This document shows, in pieces, positions 50,321 to 63,828 of a stretch of DNA of 64,000 bases. Below the pieces are notes generated by a model. That model was given only the letters and a program-made list of their open reading frames with translations, was not told the origin of the DNA and did not search any database. The DNA is from Nematostella vectensis. Its lineage: Eukaryota > Cnidaria > Anthozoa > Actiniaria > Edwardsiidae. A program made the position numbers and the translations under genes. Numbering within the stretch: the first letter of the stretch is position 1; each line of letters opens with the position of its first letter. The stretch is taken from assembly GCF_932526225.1 (NCBI RefSeq), contig NC_064044.1, positions 1,371,001 to 1,435,000 on the forward strand, in the 5' to 3' direction.

Positions 50321-50767
50321 AAGTATCGATATTTCAAAAAAGAAATAAAGAAAAAAAAATAGGCTATCAGCGGGAATCGAACCCGGGTGGCTGCGTTAGT
50401 AGTCAAGTGCCCGCAACGAAAGAATAACGTGGCATTGCTGAAGGGAATTGTAATGAAAATTACTTTTAATACTATTGGTATCGTAAACTATCCCAAGCAA
50501 ATTCAACATCGGACTGGAGGTTACATTCGGGAAAAGCTTCAGGGTTACATTCGGGAATTTGTTTTACGAGTGTAACCTCCAAAAGGTTACAATCGATAAT
50601 TATTTTTTCCGAATGTAAATTCCAAAAAGTAACATTAGCAAAAATAAAACAGTATACTCGGAAAAAAAGGTATATCAATCTATCGAGCACTATGCTCTAT
50701 GTCAGAATCTACTTAATCAAGTTATCCAAGGAATCTAGTTAGTTCTTGTGTGCATAAAATATGTACA

Positions 50768-51287
50768 GGATCCTGAACAAAGCATGAGCACATCAAAGAT
50801 GCTGAGAGTACATAAAAATGTCCCTATACCTTCTTTTTATGTCATGACACACCAAGAACAGTATAATTAAGTATCGATATTTAAAAAAAAATAAAGAAAA
50901 AAAAATAGGCTATCAGCGGGAATCGAACCCGGGTAGCTGCGTTAGTAGTCAAGTGCCCGCAACGAAAGACTAACGTGGCATTACTGAAGGGAATTGTAAT
51001 GAAAATTACTTTTAATACTATTGGTATCGTAAACTATCCCAAGCAAAGTCACCATCGGACTGGAGGTTACATTCGGGAATTTGTTTTACGAGTGTAACCT
51101 CCAAAAGGTTACAATCGATAATTTTTTTTCCGAATGTAAATTCCAAAAAGTAACATTAGGAAAAATAAAACAGTATACTCGGAAAAAAGGTATATCAATC
51201 TATCGAACGCTATGCTCTATGTTAGAATCTACTTAATCAAGTTATCCAAGGAATCTAGTTAGTTCTTGTGTGCATAAAATATGTACA
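50768..51287 (+). repeat. Monomer with 24-bp deletion between direct motifs (520 bp)
   Basis: At 51064-51082 the sequence reads GGTTACATTCGGGAATTTG: one of the two direct GTTACATTCGGG motifs and the AAAAGCTTCAGG spacer between them are gone. The 24-bp loss equals the motif spacing, so slippage or recombination between the direct motifs explains it. Confidence 0.93.
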
Positions 51288-53059
51288 GGATCCTTAACAA
51301 AGCATGAGCACATCAAAGATGCTGAGAGTACATAAAAATGTCCCTATACCTTCTTTTTATGTCATGACCCACCAAGAACAGTATAATTAAGTATCGATAT
51401 TTAAAAAAAGAAATAAAGAAAAAAAAAATAGGTTATCAGCGGGAATCGAACCCGGGTCGCTGCGTTAGTAGTCAAGTGCCCGCAACGAAAGACTAACGTG
51501 GCATTGCTAAAGGAAATTGTAATGAAAATTACTTTTAATACTATTGGTATCGTAAACTATCCCAAGCAAAGTCACCATCGGACTGGAGGTTACATTCGGG
51601 AAAAGCTTCAGGGTTACATTCGGGAATTTGTTTTACGAGTGTAACCTCCAAAAGGTTACAATCGATAATTTTTTTTCCGAATGTAAATTCCAAAAAGTAA
51701 CATTAGGAAAAATAAAACAGTATACTCGGAAAAAAAGGTATATCAATCTATCGAGCGCTATGCTCTATGTTAGAATCTACTTAATCAAGTTATCCAAGGA
51801 ATCTAGTTAGTTCTTGTGTGCATAAAATATGTACAGGATCCTGAACAAAGCATGAGCACATCAAAGATGCTGAGAGTACATAAAAATGTCCCTATACCTT
51901 CTTTTTATGTCATGACACACCAAGAACAGTATAATTGAGTATCGATATTTAAAAAAAAAAGAAGAAAAAAAATAGGCTATCAGCGGGAATCGAACCCGGG
52001 TGGCTGCGTTATTAGTCAAGTGCCCGCAACGAAAGACTAACGTGGCATTGCTGAAGGGAATTGTAATAAAAATTACTTTTAATACTATTGGTATCGTAAA
52101 CTATCCCAAGCAAAGTCACCATCGGACTGGAGGTTACATTCGGGAAAAGCTTCAGGATTACATTCGGGAATTTGTTTTACGAGTGTAACCTCCAAAAGGT
52201 TACAATCGATTTTTTTTTCCGAATGTAAATTCCAAAAAGTAACATTAAGAAAAATAAAACAGTATACTCGGAAAAAAAGGTATATCAATCTATCGAGCGC
52301 TATGCTCTATGTTAGAATCTACTTAATCAAGTTATCCAAGGAATCTAGTTAGTTCTTGTGTGCATAAAATATGTACAGGATCCTGAACAAAGCATGAGCA
52401 CATCAAAGATGCTGAGAGTACATAAAAATGTCCCTATACCTTCTTTTTATGTCATGACACACCAAGAACAGTATAATTAAGTATCGATATTTAAAAAAAA
52501 AAATAAGGAAAAAAAATAGGCTATCAGCGGGAATCGAACCCGGGTCGCTGCGTTAGTAGTCAAGTACCCGCAACGAAAGACTAACGTGGCATTGCTGAAG
52601 GGAATTGTAATGAAAATTACTTTTAATACTATTGGTATCGTAAACTATCCCAAGCAAATTCACCATCGGACTGGAGGTTACATTCGGGAAAAGCTTCAGG
52701 GTTACATTCGGGAATTTGTTTTACGAGTGTAACCTCCAAAAGGTTACAATCGATAATTTTTTTTCCGAATGTAAATTCCAAAAAGTAACATTAGGAAAAT
52801 AAAACAGTATACTCGGAAAAAAAGGTATATCAATCTATCGAGCGCTATGCTCTATGTTAGAATCTACTTAATCAAGTTATCCAAGGAATCTAGTTAGTTC
52901 TTGTGTGCATAAAATATGTACAGGTTCCTGAACAAAGCATGAGCACATCAAAGATGCTGAGAGTACATAAAAATGTCCCTATACCTTCTTTTTATGTCAT
53001 GACACACCAAGAACAGTATAATTAAGTATCGATATTTAAAAAAAAAATAAAGAAAAAAA

Positions 53060-54660
53060 ATAGGCTATCAGAGGGAATCGTACCCGGGTCGCTGCGTTAG
53101 TAGTCAAGTGCCCGCAACGAAAGACTAACGTGCCATTGCTGAAGGGAATTGTAATGAAAATTACTTTTAATACTATTGGTATCGTAAACTATCCCAAGCA
53201 AAGTCACCATCGGACTGGAGGTTACATTCTGGAAAAGCTTCAGGGTTACATTCGGGAATTTGTTTTACGAGTGTAACCTCCAAAAGGTTACAATCGATTT
53301 TTTTTTCCGAATGTAAATTCCAAAAAGTAACATTAAGAAAAATAAAACAGTATACTCGGAAAAAAAGGTATATCAATCTATCGAGCGCTAAGCTCTATGT
53401 TAGAATCTACTTAATCAAGTTATCCAAGGAATCTAGTTAGTTCTTGTGTGCATAAAATATGTACAGGATCCTGAACAAAGCATGAGCACATCAAAGATGC
53501 TGAGAGTACATAAAAATGTCCCTATACCTTCTTTTTATGTCATGACACACCAAGAACAGTATAATTGAGTATCGATATTTAAAAAAAAAAAGAAAGAAAA
53601 AAAAAGGCTATCAGCGGGAATCGAACCCGGGTAACTGCGTTAGTAGTCAAGTGCCCGCAACGAAAGACTAACGTGGCATTGCTGAAGGGAATTGTAATAA
53701 AAATTACTTTAAATACTATTGGTGTCGTAAACTATCCCAAGCAAAGTCACCATCGGACTGGAGGTTAATTTCGGGAAAAGCTTCAGGGTTACATTCGGGA
53801 ATTTGTTTAACGAGTGTAACCTCCAAAAGGTTACAATCGATTTTTTTTTTTCCGAATGTAAATTCCAAAAAGTAACATTAAGAAAAATAAAACAGTATAC
53901 TCGGAAAAAAAGGTATATCAATCTATCGAGCGCTATGCTCTATGTTAGAATCTACTTAATCAAGTTATCCAAGGAATCTAGTTAGTTCTTGTGTGCATAA
54001 AATATGTACAGGATCCTGAACAAAGCAGGAGCACATCAAAGATGCTGAGAGTACATAAAAATGTCCCTATACCTTCTTTTTATGTCATGACACACCAAGA
54101 ACAGTATAATTAAGTATCGATATTTAAAAAAAAAAATAAAGAAAAAAAAATAGGCTATCAGCGGGAATCGAACCCGGGTCGCTGCGTTAGTAGTCAAGTG
54201 CCCGCAACGAAAGACTAACGTGGCATTGCTGAAGTGAATTGTAATGAAAATTACTTTTAATACTATTGGTATCTTAAACTATCCCAAGCAAAGTCACCAT
54301 CGGACTGGAGGTTACATTCGGGAAAAGCTTCAGGGTTACATTCGGGAATTTGTTTTACGAGTGTAACCTCCAAAAGGTTACAATCGATAATTTTTTTTTC
54401 CGAATGTAAATTTCAAAAAGTAACATTAGGAAAAATAAAACAGTATACTCGGAAAAAAAGGTATATCAATCTATCGAGCGCTATGCTCTATGTCAGAATC
54501 TACTTAATCAAGTTATCCAAGGAATCTAGTTAGTTCTTGTGTGCATAAAATATGTACAGGATCCTGAACAAAGCATGAGCACATCAAAGATGCTGAGAGT
54601 ACATAAAAATGTCCCTATACCTTCTTTTTATGTCATGACACACCAAGAACAGTATAATTA
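53060..54660 (+). repeat. P-Q-R block, copy 1
   Basis: Three monomers with sites 53466, 54011 and 54559 match 59464, 60008 and 60555 at offset 5,996-5,998. Shared markers are CGTACCCGGG (53090/59087), GTGCCATTG, GCTAAGCTC, AGCAGGAGC and GAAGTGAATTG. Confidence 0.82.
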
Positions 54661-56299
54661 AGTATCGATATTTAAAAAAAGAAATAAAGAAAAAAAAATG
54701 CTATCAGCGGGAATCGAACCCGGGTCGCTGCGTTAGTAGTCAAGTGCCCTCAACGAAAGACTAATGTGGCATTGCTGAAAGGAATTGTAATGAAAATTAC
54801 TTTTAATACTATTGGTATCGTAAACTATCCCAAGCAAAGTCACCATCGGACTAGAGGTTACATTCGGGAAAAGCTTCAGGGTTACATTCGGGAATTTGTT
54901 TTACGAGTGTAACCTCCAAAAGGTTACAATCGATAATTTTTTTTCCGAATGTAAATTCCAAAAAGTAACATTAGGAAAAATAAAACAGTATACTCTGAAA
55001 AAAGGGTATATCAATCTATCGAGCGCTATGCTCTATGTTAGAATCTACTTAATCAAGTTATCCAAGGAATCTAGTTAGTTCTTGTGTGCATAAAATATGT
55101 ACAGGATCCTGAACAAAGCATGAGCACATCAAAGATGCTGAGAGTACATAAAAATGTCCCTATACCTTCTTTTTATGTCATGACACACCAAGAACAGTAT
55201 AATTAAGTATCGATATTCAAAAAAAGAAATAAAGAAAAAAAAATATGCTATCAGCGGGAATCGAACCCGGGTAGCTGCCTTAGTAGTCAAGTGCCCGCAA
55301 CGAAAGACTAACGTGGCATTGCTGAGGGGAATTGTAATGAAAATTACTTTTAATACTATTGGTATTGTAAACTATCCCAAGCAAAGTCACCATCGGACTG
55401 GAGGTTACATTCGGGAAAAGCTTCAGGGTTACATTCGGGAATTTGTTTTACGAGTGTAACCTCCAAAAGGTTACAATCGATATTTTTTTTTCCGAATGTA
55501 AATTCCAAAAAGTAACATTAGGAAAAATAAAACAGTATACTCGGAAAAAAGGTATATCAATCTATCGAGCGCTATGCTCTATGTTAGAATCTACTTAATC
55601 AAGTTATCCAAGGAATCTAGTTAGTTCTTGTGTGCATAAAATATGTACAGGATCCTGAACAAAGCATGAGCACATCAAAGATACTGAGAGTACATAAAAA
55701 TGTCCCTATACCTTCTTTTTATGTTATGACACACCAAGAACAGTATAATTAAGTATCGATATTTAAAAAAAATAAAGAAAAAAAATAAGCTATCAGCGGG
55801 AATCGAACCCGGGTAGCTGCGTTAGTAGTCAAGTGCCCGCAACGAAAGACTAACGTGGCATTGCTGAAGGGAATTGTAATGAAAATTACTTTTAATACTA
55901 TTGGTATCGTAAACTATCCCAAGAAAAGTCACCATCGGACTGGAGGTTACATTCGGGAAAAGCTTCAGGGTTACATTCGGGAATTTATTTTACGAGTGTA
56001 ACCTCCAAATGGTTACAATCGATATTTTTTTTTTCCGAATGTAAATTCCAAAAAGTAACATTAAGAAAAATAAAACAGTATACTCGGAAAAAAAAGGTAT
56101 ATCAATCTATCGAGCGCTAAGCTCTATGTTAGAATCTACTTAATCAAGTTATCCAAGGAATCTAGTTAGTTCTTGTGTGCATAAAATATGTACAGGATCC
56201 TGAACAAAGCATGAGCACATCAAAGATGCTGAGAGTACATAAAAATGTCCCTATACCTTCTTTTTATGTCATGACACACCAAGAACAGTATAATTAAGT

Positions 56300-57390
56300 A
56301 TTGATATTTAAAAAAAAATAAAGAAAAAAAAATAGGCTATCAGTTGGAATCGAACCCGGGTCGCTGCGTTAGTAGTCAAGTGCCCGCAACGAAAGACTAA
56401 CGTGGCATTACTGAAGGAAATTGTAATGAAAATTACTTTTAATACTATTGGTATCGTAAACTATCCCAAGCAAAGTCACCATCGGACTGGAGGTTACATT
56501 CGGGAAAAGCTTCAGGGTTACATTCGGGAATTTGTTTTACGAGTGTAACCTCCAAAAGGTTACAATCTATATTTTTTTTCCAAATGTAAATTCTAAAAAG
56601 TAACCTTAGGAAAAAATAAAACAGTATACTCGGAAAAAAAGGTATATCAATCTATCGAGCGCTATGCTCTATGTTAGAATCTACTTATTCAAGTTATCCA
56701 AGGAATCTAGTTAGTTCTTGTGTGAACAAAATATGTACAGGATCCTGAACAAAGCATGAGCACATCAAAGATGCTGAGAGTACATAAAAATGTCCCTATA
56801 CCTTCTTTTTATGTCATGACACACCAAGAACAGTATAATTAAGTATCGATATTTAAAAAAAAAATAAAGAAAAAAAAATAGGCTATCAGCGGGAATCGAA
56901 CCCGGGTCGCTGCGTTAGTAGTCAAGTGCCCTCAACGAAAGACTAATGTGGCATTGCTGAAAGGAATTGTAATGAAAATTACTTTTAATACTATTGGTAT
57001 CGTAAACTATCCCAAGCAAAGTCACCATCGGACTGGAGGTTACATTTGGGAAAAGCTTCAGGGTTACATTCGGGAATTTGTTTTACGAGTGTAACCTCCA
57101 AAAGGTTACAATCGATAATTTTTTTTCCGAATGTAAATTCCAAAAAGTAACATTAGGAAAAATAAAACAGTATACTCTGAAAAAAGGGTATATCAATCTA
57201 TCGAGCGCTATGCTCTATGTTAGAATCTACTTAATCAAGTTATCCAAGGAATCTAGTTAGTTCTTGTGTGCATAAAATATGTACAGGATCCTGAACAAAG
57301 CATGAGCACATCAAAGATGCTGAGAGTACATAAAAATGTCCCTATACCTTCTTTTTATGTCATGACACACCAAGAACAGTATAATTAAGT
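56300..57390 (+). repeat. W-T block, copy 1
   Basis: TTGATATTTA at 56301 and CAGTTGGAATCG, then a CCCTCAACG/CTAATGTGGC monomer, recur at 60661 onward (offset 4,360-4,363). Confidence 0.8.
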
Positions 57391-59059
57391 ATCGATATTT
57401 AAAAAAAATAAAGAAAAAAAATAAGCTATCAGCGGGAATCGAACCCGGGTAGCTGCGTTAGTAGTCAAGTGCCCGCAACGAAAGACTAACGTGGCATTGC
57501 TGAAGGGAATTGTAATGAAAATTACTTTTAATACTATTGGTATCGTAAACTATCCCAAGCAAAGTCACCATCGGACTGGAGGTTACATTCGGGAAAAGCT
57601 TCAGGGTTACATTCGGGAATTTATTTTACGAGTGTAACCTCCAAATGGTTACAATCGATATTTTTTTTTCCGAATGTAAATTCCAAAAAGTAACATTAGG
57701 AAAATAAAACAGTATACCCGGAAAAAAGGTATATCAATCTATCGAGCGCTATGCTCTATGTTAGAATCTACTTAATCAAGTTATCCAAGGAATCTAGTTA
57801 GTTCTTGTGTGCATAAAATATGTACAGGATCCTGAACAAAGCATGAGCACATCAAAGATGCTAAGAGTACATAAAAATGTCCCTATACCTTCTTTTTATG
57901 TCATGACACACCAAGAACAGTATAATTAAGTATCGATATTTAAAAAAAAAAAATAAAGAAAAAAAAATAGGCTATCAGCGGGAATCGAACCCGGGTCGCT
58001 GCGTTAGTAGTCAAGTGCCCGCAACGAAAGACTAACGTGGCATTGCTGAAGCGAATTGTAATGAAAACTACTTTTAATACTATTGGTATCGTAAACTATC
58101 CCAAGCAAAGTCACCATCGGACTGGAGGTTACATTCGGGAAAAGCTTCAGGGTTACATTCGGGAATTTGTTTTACGAGTGTAACCTCCAAAAGGTTACAA
58201 TCGATAATTTTTTTTCCGAATGTAAATTCCAAAAAGTAACATTAGGAAAAATAAAAGAGTATACTCGGAAAAAAGGGTATATCAATCTATCGAGCGCTAT
58301 GCTCTATGTTAGAATCTACTTAATCAAGTTATCCAAGGAATCTAGTTAGTTCTTGTGTGCATAAAATATGTACAGGATCCTGAAGAAAGCATGAGCACAT
58401 CAAAGATGCTGAGAGTACATAAAAATGTCCCTATACCTTCTTTTTATGTCATGACACACCAAGAACAGTATAATTAAGTATCGATATTTAAAAAAAGAAA
58501 TAAAGAAAAAAAATAGGCTATCAGAGGGAATCGTACCCGGGTCGCTGCGTTAGTAGTCAAGTGCCCGCAACGAAAGACTAACGTGCCATTGCTGAAGGGA
58601 ATTGTAATGAAAATTACTTTTAATACTATTGGTATCGTAAACTATCCCAAGCAAATTCACCATCAGACTGGAGGTTACATTCCGGAAAAGCTTCAGGGTT
58701 ACATTCGGGAATTTGTTTTACGAGTGTAACCTCCAAAAGGTTACAATCGATAATTTTTTTTCCGAATGTAAATTCCAAAAAGTAACATTAGGAAAATAAA
58801 ACAGTATACTTGGAAAAAAAGGTATATCAATCTATCGAGCGCTATGCTCTATGTTAGAATCTACTTAATCAAGTTATCCAAGGAATCTAGTTAGTTCTTG
58901 TGTGCATAAAATATGTACAGGATCCTGAACAAAGCATGAGCACATCAAAGATGCTGAGAGTACATAAAAATGTCCCTATACCTTCTTTTTATGTCATGAG
59001 ACACCAAGAACAGTATAATTAAGTATCGATATTTAAAAAAAAAATAAAGAAAAAAAATA

Positions 59060-60655
59060 GGCTATCAGCGGGAATCGTACCCGGGTCGCTGCGTTAGTAG
59101 TCAAGTGCCCGCAACGAAAGACTAACGTGCCATTGCTGAAGGGAATTGTAATGAAAATTACTTTTAATACTATTGGTATCGTAAACTATCCCAAGCAAAG
59201 TCACCATCGGAGTGGAGGTTACATTTGGGAAAAGCTTCAGGGTTACATTCGGGAATTTGTTTTACGAGTGTAACCTCCAAAAGGTTACAATCGATTTTTT
59301 TTTTCCGAATGTAAATTCCAAAAAGTAACATTAAGAAAAATAAAACAGTATACTCGGAAAAAAAGGTATATCAATCTATCGAGCGCTAAGCTCTATGTTA
59401 GAATCTACTTAATCAAGTTATCCAAGGAATCCAGTTAGTTCTTGTGTGCATAAAATATGTACAGGATCCTGAACAAAGCATGAGCACATCAAAGATGCTG
59501 AGAGTAAATAAAAATGTCCCTATACCTTCTTTTTATGTCATGACACACCAAGAACAGTATAATTGAGTATCGATATTTAAAAAAAAAAAGAAAGAAAAAA
59601 ATAGGCTATCAGCGGGAATCGAACCCGGGTAGCTGCGTTAGTAGTCAAGTGCCCGCAACGAAAGACTAACGTGGCATTGCTGAAAGGAATTGTGATGAAA
59701 ATTACTTTTAATACTATTGGTATTGTAAACTATCCCAAGCAAAGTCACCATCGGACTGGAGGTTACATTCGGGAAAAGCTTCAGGGTTACATTCGGGAAT
59801 TTGTTTTACGAGTGTAACCTCCAAAAGGTTACAATCGATTTTTTTTTTCCGAATGTAAATTCCAAAAAGTAACATTAAGAAAAATAAAACAGTATACTCG
59901 GAAAAAAAGGTATATCAATCTATCGAGCGCTATGCTCTATGTTAGAATCTACTTAATCAAGTTATCCAAGGAATCTAGTTAGTTCTTGTGTGCATAAAAT
60001 ATGTACAGGATCCTGAACAAAGCAGGAGCACATCAAAGATGCTGAGAGTACATAAAAATGTCCCTATACCTTCTTTTTATGTCATGACACACCAAGAACA
60101 GTATAATTAAGTATCGATATTTAAAAAAAAAAATAAAGAAAAAAAAATAGGCTATCAGCGGGAATCGAACCCGGGTCGCTGCGTTAGTAGTCAAGTGCCC
60201 GCAACGAAAGACTAACGTGGCATTGCTGAAGTGAATTGTAATGAAAATTACTTTTAATACTATTGGTATCGTAAACTATCCCAAGCAAAGTCACCATCGG
60301 ACTGGAGGTTACATTCGGGAAAAGCTTCAGGGTTACATTCGGGAATTTGTTTTACGAGTGTAACCTCCAAAAGGTTACAATCGATAATTTTTTTTCCGAA
60401 TGTAAATTTCAAAAAGTAACATTAGGAAAAATAAAACAGTATACTCGGAAAAAATGGTATATCAATCTATCGAGCGCTATGCTCTATGTCAGAATCTACT
60501 TAATCAAGTTATCCAAGGAATCTAGTGAGTTCTTGTGTGCATAAAATATGTACAGGATCCTGAACAAAGCATGAGCACATCAAAGATGCTGAGAGTACAT
60601 AAAAATGTCCCTATACCTTCTTTTTATGTCATGACACACAAAGAACAGTATAATT
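59060..60655 (+). repeat. P-Q-R block, copy 2
   Basis: Partner of 53060-54660. It is followed by a W-type monomer rather than a T-type, marking a different junction. Confidence 0.82.
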
Positions 60656-60659
60656 AAGT

Positions 60660-61750
60660 ATTGATATTTAAAAAAAAAAATAAAGAAAAAAAAATAGGCT
60701 ATCAGTTGGAATCGAACCCGGGTCGCTGCGTTAGTAGTCAAGTGCCCGCAACGAAAGACTAACGTGGCATTACTGAAGGGAATTGTAATGAAAATTACTT
60801 TTAATACTATTGGTATCGTAAACTATCCCAAGCAAAGTCACCATAGGACTGGAGGTTGCATTCGGGAAAAGCTTCAGGGTTACATTCGGGAATTTGTTTT
60901 ACGAGTGTAACCTCCAAAAGGTTACAATCTATATTTTTTTTTCCAAATGTAAATTCTAAAAAGTAACATTAGGAAAAAATAAAACAGTATACTCGGAAAA
61001 AAAGGTATATCAATCTATCGAGCGCTATGCTCTATGTTAAAATCTACTTATTCAAGTTATCCAAGGAATCTAGTTAGTTCTTGTGTGCATAAAATATGTA
61101 CAGGATCCTGAACAAAGCATGAGCACATCAAAGATGCTGAGAGTACATAAAAATGTCCCTATACCTTCTTTTTATGTCATGACACACCAAGAACAGTATA
61201 ATTAAGTATCGATATTTAAAAAAAAAATAAAGAAAAAAAATAGGCTATCAGCGGGAATCGAACCCGGGTCACTGCGTTAGTAGTCAAGTGCCCTCAACGA
61301 AAGACTAATGTGGCATTGCTGAAAGGAATTGTAATGAAAATTACTTTTAATACTATTGGTATCGTAAACTATCCCAAGCAAAGTCACCATCGGACTGGAG
61401 GTTACATTCGGGAAAAGCTTCAGGGTTACATTCGGGAATTTGTTTTACGAGTGTAACCTCCAAAAGGTTACAATCGATAATTTTTTTTCCGAATGTAAAT
61501 TCCAAAAAGTAACATTAGGAAAAATAAAACAGTATACTCTGAAAAAAGGGTATATCAATCTATCGAGCGCTATGCTCTATGTTAGAATCTACTTAATCAA
61601 GTTATCCAAGGAATCTAGTTAGTTCTTGTGTGCATAAAATATGTACAGGATCCTGAACAGAGCATGAGCACATCAAAGATGCTGAGAGTACATAAAAATG
61701 TCCCTATACCTTCTTTTTATGTCATGACACACCAAGAACAGTATAATTAA
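60660..61750 (+). repeat. W-T block, copy 2
   Basis: Partner of 56300-57390. It is followed by a second T-type monomer (site 62195) absent at the equivalent place after copy 1. Confidence 0.8.
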
Positions 61751-63828
61751 GTATCGATATTTAAAAAAAGAAATAAAGAAAAAAAAATATGCAATCAGCG
61801 GGAATCGAACCCGGGTCGCTGCGTTAGTAGTCAAGTGCCCTCAACGAAAGACTAATGTGGCATTGCTGAAAGGAATTGTAATGAAAATTACTTTTAATAC
61901 TATTGGTATCGTAAACTATCCCAAGCAAAGTCACCATCGGACTGGAAGTTACATTCGTGAAAAGCTTCAGGGTTACATTCGGGAATTTGTTTTACGAGTG
62001 TAACCTCCAAAAGGTTACAATCGATAATTTTTTTTCCGAATGTAAATTCCAAAAAGTAACATTAGGAAAAATAAAACAGTATACTCTGAAAAAAGGGTAT
62101 ATCAATCTATCGAGCGCTATGCTCTATGTTAGAATCTACTTAATCAAGTTATCCAAGGAATCTAGTTAGTTCTTGTGTGCATAAAATATGTACAGGATCC
62201 TGAACAAAGCATGAGCACTTCAAAGATGCTGAGAGTACATAAAAATGTCCCTATACCTTCTTTTTATGTCATGACACACCAAGAACAGTATAATTATGTA
62301 TCGATATTTAAAAAAAAGAAATAAAGAAAAAAAAATATGCTATCAGCGGGAATCGAACCCGGGTCGCTGCCTTAGTAGTCAAGTGCCCGCAACGAAAGAC
62401 TAACGTGGCATTGCTGAAGCGAATTGTAATGAAAACTACTTTTAGTAGTATTGGTATCGTAAACTATCCCAAGCAAAGTCACCATCGGACTGGAGGTTAC
62501 ATTCGGGAAAAGCTTCTAGGTTACATTCGGGAATTTGTTTTACGAGTGTAACCTCCAAAAGGTTACAATCGATATTTTTTTTTCCGAATGTAAATTCCAA
62601 AAAGTAACATTAGGAAAAATAAAACAGTATACTCGGAAAAAAGGTATATCAATCTATCGAGCGCTATGCTCTATGTTAGAATCTACTTAATCAAGTTATC
62701 CAAGGAATCTAGTTAGTTCTTGTGTGCATAAAATATGTACAGGATCCTGAACAAAGCATGAGCACATCAAAGATACTGAGAGTACATAAAAATGTCCCTA
62801 TACCTTCTTTTTATGTTATGACACACCAAGAACAGTATAATTAAGTATCGATATTTAAAAAAAATAAAGAAAAAAAATAAGCTATCAGCGGGAATCGAAC
62901 CCGGGTAGCTGCGTTAGTAGTCAAGTGCCCGCAACGAAAGACTAACGTGGCATTGCTGAAGTGAATTGTAATGAAAATTACTTTTAATACTATTGGTATC
63001 GTAAACTATCCCAAGCAAAGTCACCATCGGACTGGAGGTTACATTCGGGAAAAGCTTCAGGGTTACATTCGGGAATTTATTTTACGAGTGTAACCTCCAA
63101 ATGGTTACAATCGATATTTTTTTTCCGAATGTAAATTCCAAAAAGTAACATTAAGAAAAATAAAACAGTATACTCGGAAAAAAAGGTATATCAATCTATC
63201 GAGCGCTAAGCTCTATGTTAGAATCTACTTAATCAAGTTATCCAAGGAATCTAGTTAGTTCTTGTGTGCATAAAATATGTACAGGATCCTGAACAAAGCA
63301 TGAGCACATCAAAGATGCTGAGAGTACATAAAAATGTCCCTATACCTTCTTTTTATGTCATGACACACCAAGAACAGTATAATTGAGTATCGATATTTAA
63401 AAAAAAAAAAGAAAGAAAAAAATAGGCTATCAGCGGGAATCGAACCCGGGTAGCTGCGTTAGTAGTCAAGTGCCCGCAACGAAAGACTAACGTGGCATTG
63501 CTGAAGGGAATTGTAATGAAAATTACTTTTAATACTATTGGTATCGTAAACTATCCCAAGCAAAGTCACCATCGGACTGGAGGTTACATTCGGGAAAAGC
63601 TTCAGGGTTACATTCGGGAATTTGTTTTACGAGTGTAACCTCTAAAAGGTTACAATCGATTTTTTTTTTCCGAATGTAAATTCCAAAAAGTAACATTAAG
63701 AAAAATAAAACAGTATACTCGGAAAAAAAGGTATATCAATCTATCGAGCGCTATGCTCTATGTTAGAATCTACTTAATCAAGTTATCCAAGGAATCTAGT
63801 TAGTTCTTGTGTGCATAAAATATGTACA

